Positions 43,600-55,310 of a stretch of DNA of 64,000 nt are shown in pieces. The stretch's first letter is position 1. The number at the start of each line of letters is the position of its first letter. The stretch covers positions 113,226,897-113,290,896 of the forward strand of contig OX638370.1 of the NCBI GenBank assembly GCA_951812925.1. Direction: 5' to 3'. The stretch comes from Calliopum simillimum (Eukaryota; Arthropoda; Insecta; Diptera; Lauxaniidae). Under the pieces are notes generated by a model. That model searched no databases. It had not been told where the DNA came from and was given only the letters and a program-made list of their open reading frames with translations. Both the position numbers and the translations under genes were made by a program.

Positions 43600-44283
43600 A
43601 AGGGTGTAACCTTTGGCCCGACCAAACATTAAATACCCTACTCTGCAGTATTTTGAAAATTTTGCTTATACGGGAGGTGCCACGCTCTCTTGTCCCAGTT
43701 CACCCAGTCCTTAGGGTCTGAGTGAAATTTGGTTGGATTATCTCAAAAAACTTTCAGTATAGTTTTCAAGCATTTGCTTATATGGGAGGTGCCACGCCCT
43801 CTTGTCCGATTCCACCCAGTTTTTGTTGACAGCTTGCAGTTATAGTTTTTAGTGTCTGAGTAAAATTTAATTTGATTATCTCAAACAACGCTTTCAGTAT
43901 AGAGTTTTGAAGCTTTTGCTCATATGGGAGGTACCACGCCCACTTGTTCGAATTCGTAGTATTTATGTGTATTTTGGTTGCATTGTCGTGAAAAATACTC
44001 CTAAAGTTGCATTTTATATATATTTTGTATGGGCGGTAGGCGTGTCCGTTGACCAATTTTGCTCATTTTCAATCCCCTGAGCTAACTTAGGCGACCGAGA
44101 CAGAGTACCAAATTTAATTGAATTATCTTGCTCAGATTTCCCAGCCAACCAGACAGACGGGCATGGCTATGACTCAGGAGGTGATGCTGGTCAGGAATAA
44201 ATATACTTTTCTATACCAGCCAAGCCTCCTTCTCTGCCTAACAAACGGAAGGCCAAAGTGAATACACCCCTGGTGTAGGGTAT
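43600..44283 (+). repeat. Dispersed GGTGCCACGCC / GACATGGCTAT repeat, second copy
   Basis: Same component order as 39115-39612, but the 'gggaggtgccacgcc' unit is present three times (about 43673, 43783, 43927) with roughly 110-145 bp spacing. It ends 'gtagggtataaa'. Internal unit expansion distinguishes it from the first copy. Confidence 0.7.
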
Positions 44284-46554
44284 AAATATGTGTACCTGTC
44301 CTTTGAAGAAAAAAAACATTTTTTTTTCATATGAAATTGCTTTAAAAAGTCAAAACGCTTTTTTTTGTACAAAAATGCAACACTTAAAAGTGACAAAGAT
44401 TTTTTATTCCCCTTTGATAGGTTCACTACACTTCACCACAAATGAAACTCGACAAAAAAAATCTACGCTTGCTACCTTTCTGTAGGGTTGTCTGCCATCA
44501 TTAATTTGATTAGCTTTTTTAGCTGTGAAGTATAAAAAGCGGCAAATTTATTGTTTTTATAACAAAATTTTATCAATTTCATCATTATGAAATAAAATTC
44601 AACAAAATGTGGCATAAAAAAATCATATTTGTGCAAATATTTATTGGATCAAACCATTTTGCAAATGCTGCTGCTGTATGGCAGACACCCTATGCGTCAA
44701 AAAAGTACATATTCGTTTTGTTCACGACGTTTTGATTTTTCCAATCATTTTCAAGCTATCCTTCTCTTTCCTGCCACATTGGCACAAGATAAAGCAGCAC
44801 AGAAAGTGCACACACAAAGGCAAATGGTTTCGTCCAAACAACAGCGCGCCATATTGCAAAGGTTGGACAGTCTTGATCCGGTCAGCTGCGGAGCAAGACG
44901 TTTATTGGTTTTTGTGTCAATTTCTGAATTGTGAAAGAAAAGTTTCTAAAAAGTTAATAAATTGAAGCAAAATATTTAAATTCAATAAAAAAGCAGATTA
45001 AATAAAAAGTGAACTATATGAAAATAAATTGGTGAGATTTGGAGTTAAAGAAAATAACTGAAAGTTAAGACAAGAAAAAATTTAATTTTCTTAAAAAAAA
45101 AAACTGAAATCTTTATTGCTGCGTCGTAGTTTTGTTAGCATATGTGAACAGACAAATTCTTGATTTTTAAAGAAGAAATTACAAAGATTTTTTTTTTTTA
45201 TGGAAAAAATTGATTTTTTGATAAAATTTGTTAAGTGTACAACGCAGCTGTTTGCCTGCCAACGTAAAATTTAATTAAAAATAAAATTAACAACCATAAG
45301 TAGCTCCAAAGATTGTGTCTGGTAAGTTAATTGAATTTACTGTGAAATATTCTTTTCAATATTCCTACTATGTATGTAGTTAGTACATATATGTAAATTT
45401 TTCCATTAGAACATAACCTAACTTTAAAGAATTTTAATGTTCGTACACAACAAAGAAGCTATCAATTTCTTTGGATTTATATTGCAAATTAACGTTTATA
45501 CAAAAATTTATTAATATTGTTTTTGCAGTCTTATGTGCTGTATGAGGTACATATTTTTCTTTTAAAACCGTAAGCGACATTTTTTTAGGTTAGAAATAAT
45601 TTTTCTTCTTGATATCACAAGCTAACACATAAGCAGCAGCAACAAAAACAGTACAATTCTAACCCAAAAAATTTCAATTTCTTGCTCCTCCATTCAGTTG
45701 CTTCATTTTGCTTTTGCACAAAATTTGTTTGTTTTAATTTCTTATCACTAGAACGTCCGTCCTCCGTTCGCATTTTGTGCAGTGTATGAAAAAGAAAAAT
45801 TAAAAAAATTTTAATTAAACAAATCTGTTTTTAATTTTGTTGTTTATGATTGCATAAATACATATATTTTTCGCGAATTTTTCCAATAATGCTTAATATT
45901 TAAAAAAATGTAGCAATTTTTTCTTTTACTAAAAAAAGTCATCAAAGACAACAACGGCGCATTTCACATTCAAATATACAAATACATACACATTGTGATT
46001 TCATTTTATATTTCTCTGTGTATTCGTGACAGTTGTCGTCACCGCCGCTCGCGTCGTCGTCAATAATAACAACAACAACACAACATTACCAATAGCATTA
46101 AAACAAAAAAAAACAAAAACAATGAACTGTCAGTGAAAAAAGGCGCTTACGAGAATGCCGATAATGATGCCACATGTTAATATTTATTTAAAATTGTAGT
46201 TTTCGATTTTATAAAGAAAAAAAATATTTCTATAAAACAATTCAGGTGTGTCCATACCAAAGGGCCTACGTACCAATACGAAGCAAAAATAGTGTCATAT
46301 TCACCCTAATCATGTAATTCGATTTCGATTCAAAGTATCGAAAATTTTTGCAATCAAAATAGCAATAGCTGATCCGATTTTGATTGCAGAAATTTTCGAT
46401 TTCGATTCTGGATATCAAAATATATGATAATAAAATCTCGATTCGATTAAGATTGGATCGAAATCGAATTAGATCATAAGGGTGACATTTGTTTTCCGTT
46501 TTCACGGCAAATTTACTTTATGGTGTGGAATTGATGGCATTATGTTGAAAAATG
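44284..46554. other. AT-rich stretch, no supported exon
   Basis: Two overlapping ORFs at 44629-44965 show no recognisable family. Trinucleotide-type runs (gtcgtcgtcaataataacaac) lie near 46040-46080, and 'gatttcgattc' repeats near 46320-46470. Could be UTR or intron of an unseen gene. Confidence 0.35.
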
Positions 46555-46815
46555 GTTCAATTTGAAGTTGTTGTAAGGCCCATAAACCGAAATTAACTCG
46601 TACACCAAGATCAGACGGCTTCAATTCTTGTACAAGCTGTATTTATAGGCCTTTAGACCAAGGCCACGTCTCAAGAAACGCCACAATGATCCATAAGAGA
46701 TGCCCAAAGCCTGAGATAGGCGACGAATGGATTGTTCACGGTTTTCACGAACACTCTTTGCTACTGCGGCCTTATTCTCTAAATTATGGGCTCTATGCAC
46801 TCTGGTTGAATGATG
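46555..46815 (-). pseudogene. Tc1/mariner-superfamily transposase HTH fragment
   Basis: The minus-strand frame contains NLENKAAVAKSVRENREQ, then SIRRLSQALGISYGSLWRFL and GLKAYK, a helix-turn-helix arrangement seen at the N-terminus of insect mariner/ITm-type transposases. Further downstream the frame is shifted and no DDE region follows. Short, broken relic. Confidence 0.5.
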
Positions 46816-47199
46816 AATGTGATGGTGATACGAATATTGCGCTCAGATGACTGATTTGTTATTTTCTAGTCAAAATATAGTTTATTTCTGACCCAATGAC
46901 GTTAACTTTGAAAATGTTGTATAAAGCAAGCTGATTTCAAATCTTTTTGCAATCTTTATCTGCATTCTAATCAGTCTTTAGGTCTGCTTTTGCTAAAATA
47001 TATTGCAATGCTGTAAATTTTTTAAGTTTGAAATATTGTTATTATCTCTAAAATAACTTTAAAAGCCTGGAAAGTCACTCATCTTTATAGGGTGACGCCC
47101 ATGACTTAAATTTATTTATACCAATCAGAACTACTTACGTACATTGATCTATGCCTTTCAGTTGAATTTTCTCAATTTTGTTCATAATAATAAGGCTGG

Positions 47200-47331
47200 C
47201 TATTCATGAAAACGTGTAAAAGCCTCGAAAACCTCGTAAACTCGTAAAACTGTCAAATTTTGTATTGATTTTGACAACTTTTACGAGTTTACGAGGTTTT
47301 CGAGGCTTTTACACGTTTTCAGAAATCCCCT
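47200..47331. repeat. AAACGTGTAAA-family palindrome
   Basis: Almost perfect palindrome of the family listed at 22668. Arms include 'gcctcgaaaacctcgtaaac' and its complement. The spacer holds 'ttgacaacttttac'. Confidence 0.85.
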
Positions 47332-48359
47332 CACAAATTTTTACTTTTATCCCATGTTATGTAAAGTTTAAGGCTAAAATTTGATAAGTTCAGTAGGTAT
47401 TCCTTTAGCAACCGGTCGGTCATCCAGTAAAGTAATCGACGTCACTTTTAAGTTTGGTGAAACTATTTAATTTGAGAAGAAAAAATTACACTATATTTCG
47501 GTTAAAAAAACAACTTGTTTTTGGTAGTTAATCTACCAAAAAGCTTTTTAGCAAACCAACTTATTATGAGCGGCGGGATTGCGCGTTTGCGCACACGACC
47601 ACGACCACTTACAAAAAGAAAAAAAAAAAAAAAATCGAAAAGATGTAAAACCCGAAAAACGGGTTCTCCGCAAACCAAATCATGTTTTATTTTTGTGTAC
47701 AGACAGCTCTCATCGCTGCCACCGCCGCCAGTTTTGTGACCAAGCGCGCAAAGTCAGCCAGTGTATGTGGAATACTTTTATATGAATGTTTATTGTTGTA
47801 CCTTGCACTGGAATAAAAGTCTTTTTTCGTTTTTGTTGGTTGTCGAAGTTATTGTTGGTCTTAAGCTAACCACTTTGGTATTTTAATAATAAAAAAAGAG
47901 CGAGAAAAAATGCACAAAAATACTTGAAAAGGGCCATCGACCAAATCAATATAATTCAAATTGTTTGCGGCTGTTTAACTTGGCACTTGAAAATGTAACA
48001 AGTGACAATTTTTTCGTTTAACCAAAAATGAAATTGCAACATTTGACTTGTTAGTCGAATGTAATGAATATGTATATAATCTGAACTACGATAACCAGAA
48101 TTATGTCGAAAACCATTTTATCGCATTAAGCTTTATTCAAAGATTCAGTCTTATCCTAAATGCTTTTTCTCAAACTAATCAATTCCGTAAACATTTCCCA
48201 TCTGTTTCAGATATTTTCAGAGATTGAATGAATTTTGTTTTGGAGCCCGTAGTGCCGCCCCTCTTTCCAGTTGTTCTATTTCTCTCGGTGTCGTTTACAT
48301 ATGCACCAATTCTCATCCATTTGCGTCAAATATCTCAAGAGATATGAATAATTTTGTTA
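47332..48359. other. Non-coding stretch
   Basis: The 74-aa ORF at 47515-47739 is Lys/Arg-rich because of an A-run and has no domain. Nothing else was supported. Confidence 0.35.
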
Positions 48360-48367
48360 TATGGGGG

Positions 48368-50267
48368 CAGGGGCGTGGAGAGAAAATCCGGGCCCGGGGG
48401 TAATTATATACCGGGCCCCCTCCAGTACTAGTTTTTTTTTATTCGATACTAAAGCACAGGATGCCCAAGAGATATATGAAATGAGCAAAGTTGTGATTTT
48501 TGCGATTTTGGAGGTTTTTGACCAGTTCTTTCTAATTGCACTAAAAAATCATTTATTAGTCAATTTTGTCCCGACGTTTCGTCACTTTTTTGGCGACTTC
48601 TTCAGGGGTCTTTATTTTTTAAAAACACAAAAAAATACAAAAATTTAAATTATTAACAATGCAAAACATTTTTAAACACAAAAAGAAAAAAGGAAAAAAT
48701 ATATTGTTAAACACATTAAAAAACTTACAATTAATAAATAATCTACTGCATTTAATTTAACTGAATTTTGTTGAATTTAATTATTATTTTAAATAAAAAC
48801 ATTAAAAACATTTTTTTTTTTTTTTTATATGTTCAATGTTTTTAATGTTTTTATTTAAAATAATAATTAAATTCAACAAAATTCAGTTAAATTAAATGCA
48901 GTAGATTATTTATTAATTGTAAGTTTTTTAATGTGTTTAACAATATATTTTTTCCTTTTTTCTTTTTGTGTTTAAAAATGTTTTGCATTGTTAATAATTT
49001 AAATTTTTGTATTTTTTTGTGTTTTTAAAAAATAAAGACCCCTGAAGAAGTCGCCAAAAAAGTGACGAAACGTCGGGACAAAATTGACTAATAAATGATT
49101 TTTTAGTGCAATTAGAAAGAACTGGTCAAAAACCTCCAAAATCGCAAATATTAAATTTAAAATTGACCCAAACCATTCGAAGAATATAAAGTTGTGATTT
49201 TGTTTGCCGCCCATATTCATAAAATAAAAGTCAAAAAAAAAGATTTCGGCCGGTCTTCGATCAATGTTTGAAAAATATACCAAAAAAAGGCAAATCATTT
49301 TAACTGCCCGTAACTTCGAGACTATTGGTTTTTTTGGAGATGTCATTAAATCAACCTCTGTAGAAAATAACTAGTCCAACATTATATTTTTAGGAGAATC
49401 CGGTCCAAATATTAAACGTGTTGCTGTTTTGGCAGCAAAATTGCAATTTTGATTAGAAATAAATTTTTTGTAAATTTCAGATGGCGAAATATTTGTTCTG
49501 GAAATTTTATGTTGTAAGAAATTAAATGTTTATGAATTAAAAAGAAAAAGTTAATTAAAAATACAAATTTTTAGGGTATGGATCTGGTCTCACAGTCCTG
49601 ATTTTTGTCTTCAAAATGAGCTATGAAATGGTCTTGTATAATTTTCCTTTCAACAAATAATATTTTCCTTAAGGCAGGATTCGGTACCTTAAAGTTTTTA
49701 AGTTATGTAGCGTGTAAAAGGATATCAATTTTATAAGTTTTTTTTTTATAGTTGAGGTATAAGATGGGCGTTGTTGGCTCGAGTTTTATTCATGGCCCGC
49801 GGGGCTTACCAGCGATGGGCTCGGCCTTTGAAATCGATTTTCACGTGAGCCCGAACCTAACCACAAAAGCATTTAATTTATAGGCCCGTGAGGACCCGTA
49901 AGTCACACGAAGGTTTAGGAGCACGAACTTGGAAAAAATTCTGTGCTTAAATAAAAATACGGAAAATAATGTATAAGTGAAGTGTTTAGAATGAAAATGG
50001 AGTATGATGTAAATGAGTTAAGCTTTGTTTTTTCTCGTTTGAAAAAAAAAAAAAAATTGTGCGAGCCCGGGCTTTTTCTCAAGTACTTGTTTCGTGTTCG
50101 TCGGTTGGGCCCGTTCCTCTAGTTGAGCGTAAATATCATTTCACAAGCTTGCAAAAAACTACTAAAAGTTTTATTAATGAAGATATTGTTTCTGCTTAAA
50201 TCCGGGCCCTCAAAAAAACTCCGGGCCTGGGGGGAATCCCCCTTACCCCCCTTTCTCGTCAGGCCTG
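48368..50267. mobile_element. Non-autonomous hAT-like element, copy 2
   Basis: Starts CAGGGGCGTGGAG, ends CTCGTCAGGCCTG, and is flanked by a perfect 8-bp duplication TATGGGGG (48360-48367 and 50268-50275). Homologous to copy 1 (23547-25173) over most of its length. It carries one large insertion (about 48501-49187). No transposase frame. Confidence 0.88.
48499..49148. mobile_element. Perfect 313-bp-arm palindrome, Penelope-like sequence
   Basis: Left arm 48499-48811 and right arm 48836-49148 are equal in length, and I found no mismatch. The 24-bp spacer is T-rich. Each arm carries CTGAAGAAGTCGCC...GTGACGAAACGTC (right arm 49042-49074; left arm reversed). It has the CUGANGA and GAAAC elements of a hammerhead core, as described for Penelope-like elements. 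The host hAT sequence 'aaagttgtgatttt' occurs on both sides (ends near 48500; again from about 49188), giving a target duplication of up to about 14 bp and an asymmetric 39-bp right tail. Penelope origin is an inference. Confidence 0.65.
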
Positions 50268-50339
50268 TATGGGGGGCGTGGTTCTGCCCATTTCACCAAT
50301 TGATGTTACTTGTTCCAATGCTGTTTACATACATACATA

Positions 50340-50900
50340 ATTTTATTCGTACTTTTCATTTTAATCGAAAAATCTGAAATTTTTTTTTTTAAGTATCCGA
50401 ATATTTTGGAAACGAGAAGATTTCCTTTAGGACTCTTCGAGCGCTATTCAGAACTCTTATCAGAACATCCCTCAGAAAAACTATTTTTTTTCGGACACTT
50501 AAAAATTTTTTTTTCTTATTTTTCGATTATAATGAAAAGTACGAATATTTTGGAAAAAAGTAATAGGACTTTCTTTAGAACTCCTCGATTTCTACCTAGA
50601 ACTCCAATCAGAATTCCTCTACGATAATTTTTTTTTCCTGAGCTATCGAGAAAACAATTTTTTTAACCGAGTGGAGGAGCTCTGATTTGAGAATTCTTAT
50701 CAGAACTCCTCTTTGATAAATTTCTTTTTTTTTTCGGATACTTAGAAAAATGTTTTTTTTTCTGATTTTTCGATTAAAATAATATTTTGGAAAAAAGTGA
50801 GTAGGATTTTCTTTAAACTCGAATCAGAATTCCTCTACGATAAATTTTTTTTTCCTGAGTTACCGATGGAACCTTATTTAGCGATGAACATAAAAAGAAC
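50340..50900. repeat. Dispersed repeat, 'attcgtacttttcattttaa' family
   Basis: Several diverged direct and inverted repeats of 'gaatattttggaaaa', 'gactcttcgagcgctattc' and 'cagaactcctct'. Related to 1-255 and 54290-54900. The 105-aa ORF at 50310 is repeat translation. Confidence 0.5.
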
Positions 50901-53005
50901 AATTATGTTAGAAAAGTGGTATTTTCTGTACCCTAAGCAGGGGTGACTTTAACGGATAAGGATAAAAAAAATATAAAATTCGTAATATTATTTTCTCAAA
51001 GACTAGTTATCAATTTGTATTGGGTCAATCAGAATCCTAGAAGTATTGGCTTTTAGCTTCTGTTTTCAATATTTGATTTGAACGCGAACTTTCAGATATA
51101 CTGTGGTGCATTTTCTAAAAGTTGTCTTATGTCGCATTTTTGAACGCTCAGAAAATTACTAATTGACTAGAAGGAAAATTGCTGGCGTAATGTGAGTGAT
51201 ATCACTAGAACTATTATTTAATTTTCTTCCCTAATCAATCGACTTTAATGTATATATTTGCCTCTGAGTATTTTGAATGCATTTTTATATGGGATTATGT
51301 TTTAAAACAAGGTTTTTGGGGTGACTTTAGACCGGTTAAAAAAAATTTTTTCAGAAGTCCAGAACTCTTTCTTTTGTGCTCAAAAATACACCTCCGATTT
51401 TTGGTCCAATTTCGCAGAACTATTTGTTTCGAATTTTGTGAAAGAACTCTAGAACCATTCCTAACGGACTCAGAACTCTAAAAAAAATTTCGGTTTTCGA
51501 AAATTCCGGAGCCAACTTCACATGAGTCTCACGAGATGCTAATTTTTTTTTTTTTTTTTTTTTTTTGGGAAATCATACTAGGCATAAAATGCTTTTCTTA
51601 AGACTTTGATTTTTTTAGAGTATAAATTGATCCTCAAAACTTGGTGCCATACTTTACCAATGCTAGTGTCAATTTTACACAAATCTGATATCCTTGAATA
51701 TATTTTTCTGTTAATTTTGGAACATTTTTTTTTTTTTTCACAGGGACTGAAACCCTTGGAACAAATTTTGCTGATGCTTTTTCTATACGAAATGCGATTA
51801 GTAAATCCCATTACCAGCGCTAAAACTAAAGACTTTAATTTAAACTTTAACTGTTGCCGTAAATTGCAATAGTAAACAAAAATTCAAAACGAAATACACA
51901 TCCGCCTCGGAGTGAATGTAGCTGCTGTAAGACAAAACGCTCATTTTTGTTTAGTATACGAACACAATTTGTTATATAATATTTTTCAAACATCATTTTA
52001 TGCAAGCAGGCGCAACAAATTTCATTTCTAAAAATTCTCATTGAAAATATTTACAAAATTTCGACTTTTATTAAATTTACGTTCAGCGAATTAACAATGA
52101 ATTTGTTTGTTGAATTTGCTGCCGTTGCCACATTCAGCCGCCGTCCTGCTGCTACCTCTGTGCTTTGTGTATTTACCTCAGTTTTCTGGCTTTTTATCGT
52201 CATCGAAAGATATCGTTTTGTTTTTAGCTTATTTTATTTTTATATTTTTGTTAATAGGTTTCATTTTATTTTATGCATTTGGTATTTATCTTTTTATATA
52301 TTGTACATATGTACAGCACTACTATATGGTGGCTACACTTTTGAAAATGTGTATTTACTCTTGATTTCTTTCTTTCATGTGACTTACAATAACAAAAATT
52401 GTTTCTATATAAAATTTTGTTTTTGTTTTCCTTAATTTTTCGCGATTAATTTTGCGGCAATTCCTTTACGTTACGACTAATATATGTGGGTTCTTTTTGT
52501 TTGAGTTTTGTTTGAACTGCGGCGGTTACTGTTCCAAGACGTACTACATTGTCGACTGACTTTTGATTTCGATTCACAAAGTGGCAACTGAGAATTCGAT
52601 GTTTTGCCGCTGCTCTCAACAAAAAGTGCCGCATATCTTTTTTGTCATCACCACAATCGTTTGTTTTGTCGCAATATCGTTCCTTCTACTATTTGCTTTC
52701 TTTTGGCCATGAAATTAATGTTGCTTCTGCGACAAAATTGTACTTGTAAATATTTTGCTTTTGTTGCAGCGCTGCTAGTCGTTGTCGTACTTTTTGTCAC
52801 GTTGTTTATTCTCAATTTAATTTCATTATTTGATTAGGATCACATTAAAATGTTTGAATGAACCAGCCACGTTATCAGAGAGAGAGAGAGAGAGAGAAAA
52901 AAAAAGTGATCAGTGATCATATTTCTGTGCTATTTGATCAAACTATAGTCTAGGTTTTGTCAGCAAAATCGGTTGATTTATGAGTGGACATCATATTTCT
53001 GAGAT
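50901..53005. other. AT-rich stretch, no supported exon
   Basis: Holds a T-run (51543-51566), more of the 'agaactc' repeat at 51350-51500, and a (GA)n microsatellite at 52880-52898. The hydrophobic ORF at 52097-52435 is Phe/Leu/Tyr-rich, as expected from T-rich DNA. Confidence 0.4.
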
Positions 53006-53006
53006 A

Positions 53007-54281
53007 TTGGGTGTACAACTTAAAAACCGGAATTTGACGGTGGATGTCCGTACTAACAAATATCGTGAAAGCTCGAACTTTATATATATGTCATTTTGAA
53101 GGTACATTTGACAGCTGTCAAAATCAGTCAACAAAATAATTTTATCTTGTGTGCATCATTATTATTTTTCACGATGAATAACTTCGAAAATTTGAGAAAA
53201 AGACAGCATTTGCGGGAGGTTCTGTTGGGTCATTTTTTTGCAAAGAAAACTGCTGCGGAAAGTCATAGTTTGCTTGTAGAAGTTTATGGCGACGATGCTT
53301 TAGGAAAAACACAGTGTTTTGAATGGTTATAACGCTTCAAAAGTGCCGATTTTGACATCAAAGACAAAGAACGCCCAGGACAGCCAAAAAAGTTTGAAGA
53401 CGAAGAATTAGAGAAGCTACTCGATGAGGATTCGTGTCAAACACAAGACGAGCTTGCCAAATCGTTGGGAGTGACTCAGCAAGCCATTTCGAAACGTTTG
53501 AAAGCCGCCGGATACATTCAGAAGCAAGGTAATTGGGTCCCCTATGAGTTGAAGCCGAGAGACGTTGAACGGCGCTTCTGTATGTCTGAAAGCTTGAGCG
53601 CCATAAAAACAAATCATTTTTGCATCGGATTGTGACTGGGGATGAAAAATGGATCCATTATGACAATCCCAAGCGCAAAAAGTCATACGTGAAACCTGGC
53701 CAACCAGCCAAATCAACCTCGAAGCCAAATATCCATGGCGCCAAGGTTATGCTGTGTATTTGGTGGGATCAGAAGGGGCCGTTATATTATGAGTTGTTGA
53801 AATCGGGCCAGACAATCACAGGTGACCTGTACCGAACACAATTAATACGTTTGAAGCGTGCCATCATCGAAAAACGCCCGGAAAATGCGACCAGACACGA
53901 AGCAATAATTTTTCATCATGACAACGCTCGGCCGCGTGTTGCAAGACCCGTGAAAAACTATTTGGAAAATAGTGGATGGGAAGTTTTGGCTCACCCGCCT
54001 TATAATCTGGACCTTGCTCCGTCTGACTTTCATTTATTTCGCTCGATGCAAAACGCCCTCACCGGAATACGCTTCACATCAGAGCAAGGCATCCGAAATT
54101 GGATAGATTCATTTTTGGCCGCCAAGCCGGCGCAATTTTTTTGGGATGGAATTCATAAATTGCCTGAAAGATGGGGAAATGTTGTAGCTTCCAATGGACA
54201 ATACTTTGAATAAAATATATTGTAACATTTTTCCAAAGCGGCTTCCTTAAAAATATCAACAATTTTCAGTTTACACGAAAG
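53007..54281 (+). mobile_element. mariner element, defective
   Basis: About 1.28 kb, the usual mariner size. The left end TTGGGTGTACAACTTAAAAA follows TATA-like sequence; the right end (…CAGTTTACACGAAA) is a diverged inverted partner. The coding region is described separately. Confidence 0.75.
53174..54213 (+). pseudogene. mariner transposase with stop and frameshift
   Basis: Begins MNNFENLRKRQHLREVLLGH. An HTH region (TQDELAKSLGVTQQAISKRL) is followed by WVPYELKPRDVERR, the catalytic HRIVTGDEKW, a second Asp in IFHHDNARP, and DLAPSDFHLF, the D,D34D signature of mariner (irritans/cecropia-like). It is broken by a TAA just after CFEWL (53330-53332) and a frameshift near 53598; the rest (53620-54213) is open to the natural stop after GQYFE. 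One substitution stands out: HPPYNLDLAPSD in place of the usual HPPYSPD. Confidence 0.93.
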
Positions 54282-54289
54282 AGTTCTGG

Positions 54290-55310
54290 AGTTCATTTTA
54301 TTTTTTTTTTTTTGTGGAAAAATTTTTCATAAATTTTTATAAAAAAATTTCTTACGGAAAAAGTCTTTGATTAGAGTCCTGGATAGCGCTCGAAGAGTTC
54401 TACAGAAAATTCTTGTACTACTATTCCAAAATATTTGTTCATTTCATGTTAATCCAACGGACACTCGAAAAAAAGAAAAATTCCCATAGTGGAGTTCTGA
54501 GTAGTACCCAAAGAGTTCTAAAAAAAATCCTGGAAACATTTTTCTAAAATATTCGTAATTTTCATTTCAATCGAAAAATCGGAAAATTTTAATTTTTAAT
54601 TTTTTTTTTCTAAGTATCCGAAAAACAAAATTGTAGCTGGGGCAGTTCTACAGAAAATCCTAGTAATTTTTCCAAAATATTCGTACTTTTCATTTTGATC
54701 AAAAATCGGAAAAATTTCGGATACGTAGAAAAAATAATTTAAATTATTCTGATTTTTCGATTAAAATGAATTACGAATATTTTGGAGAAATTTTACTAAG
54801 ATTTACTTTAGAACTCTTCGAGTGCTACCCAGAACTCCAATCAGAACTCCTATGATAAAGTTTTTATTTTCGGAATTTAAAAAAAAATAAAAAAAATTTG
54901 AATCATAACAAAAGTATAACTGAGTATGCAGATAGTTTTCTGAAGACTTTCTGTAGATTGAAAAATCGAAATCTGGAAAATACTCCTTCGTTGAGTTTGT
55001 AGGGTTTTTATTTTTTGGGATTTTTTAATATTACAGATCTAAACAAAAAATTGCCAAACAGAAAACCAAAAAAACCATTTCCGATGTATTTTCGATGCCA
55101 AATCCGAATCACATAATTGCTCTATCAGGTATGGATTTTATGCTACTTTTATAGTGCTAATACAAGACATGGTAATATGGGTCATAGAATTTGATATAGT
55201 AGTTGTACTAGCACTAGTCTTTATCTTTAAAATTCACTTTGAATTATATACATTTTTTTTTCTCCGAAATATTTTAACCTTAAAAGTTAAAAAAGAGTTG
55301 GTAATATTAA
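54290..55310. repeat. Dispersed repeat related to 1-1041
   Basis: 54290-54880 shares 'ccaaaatattcgt', 'cgaagagttct' and 'gagttctg' with 1-240 and 50340-50900. 55080-55310 shares 'ccaaatccgaatcacataa', 'attgctctatca' and 'taaccttaaaagtt' with one arm of the 256-1041 palindrome. Together this looks like a non-palindromic member of the same composite element. Confidence 0.55.

Noticed and set aside
44629..44965. Two overlapping ORFs of about 100 aa
   Set aside because: Neither shows a recognisable family, and they overlap in different frames; surrounding AT-rich sequence gives no splice or start context.
48361..49346. Two similar ORFs (95 and 115 aa) sharing one C-terminal sequence
   Set aside because: Both read into the mirrored arms of the perfect palindrome; the shared part is an inverted-repeat artefact.
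52097..52435. 112-aa hydrophobic ORF resembling a membrane protein
   Set aside because: Phe/Tyr/Ile/Leu excess follows from T-rich DNA; no topology or family pattern and no neighbouring exon.
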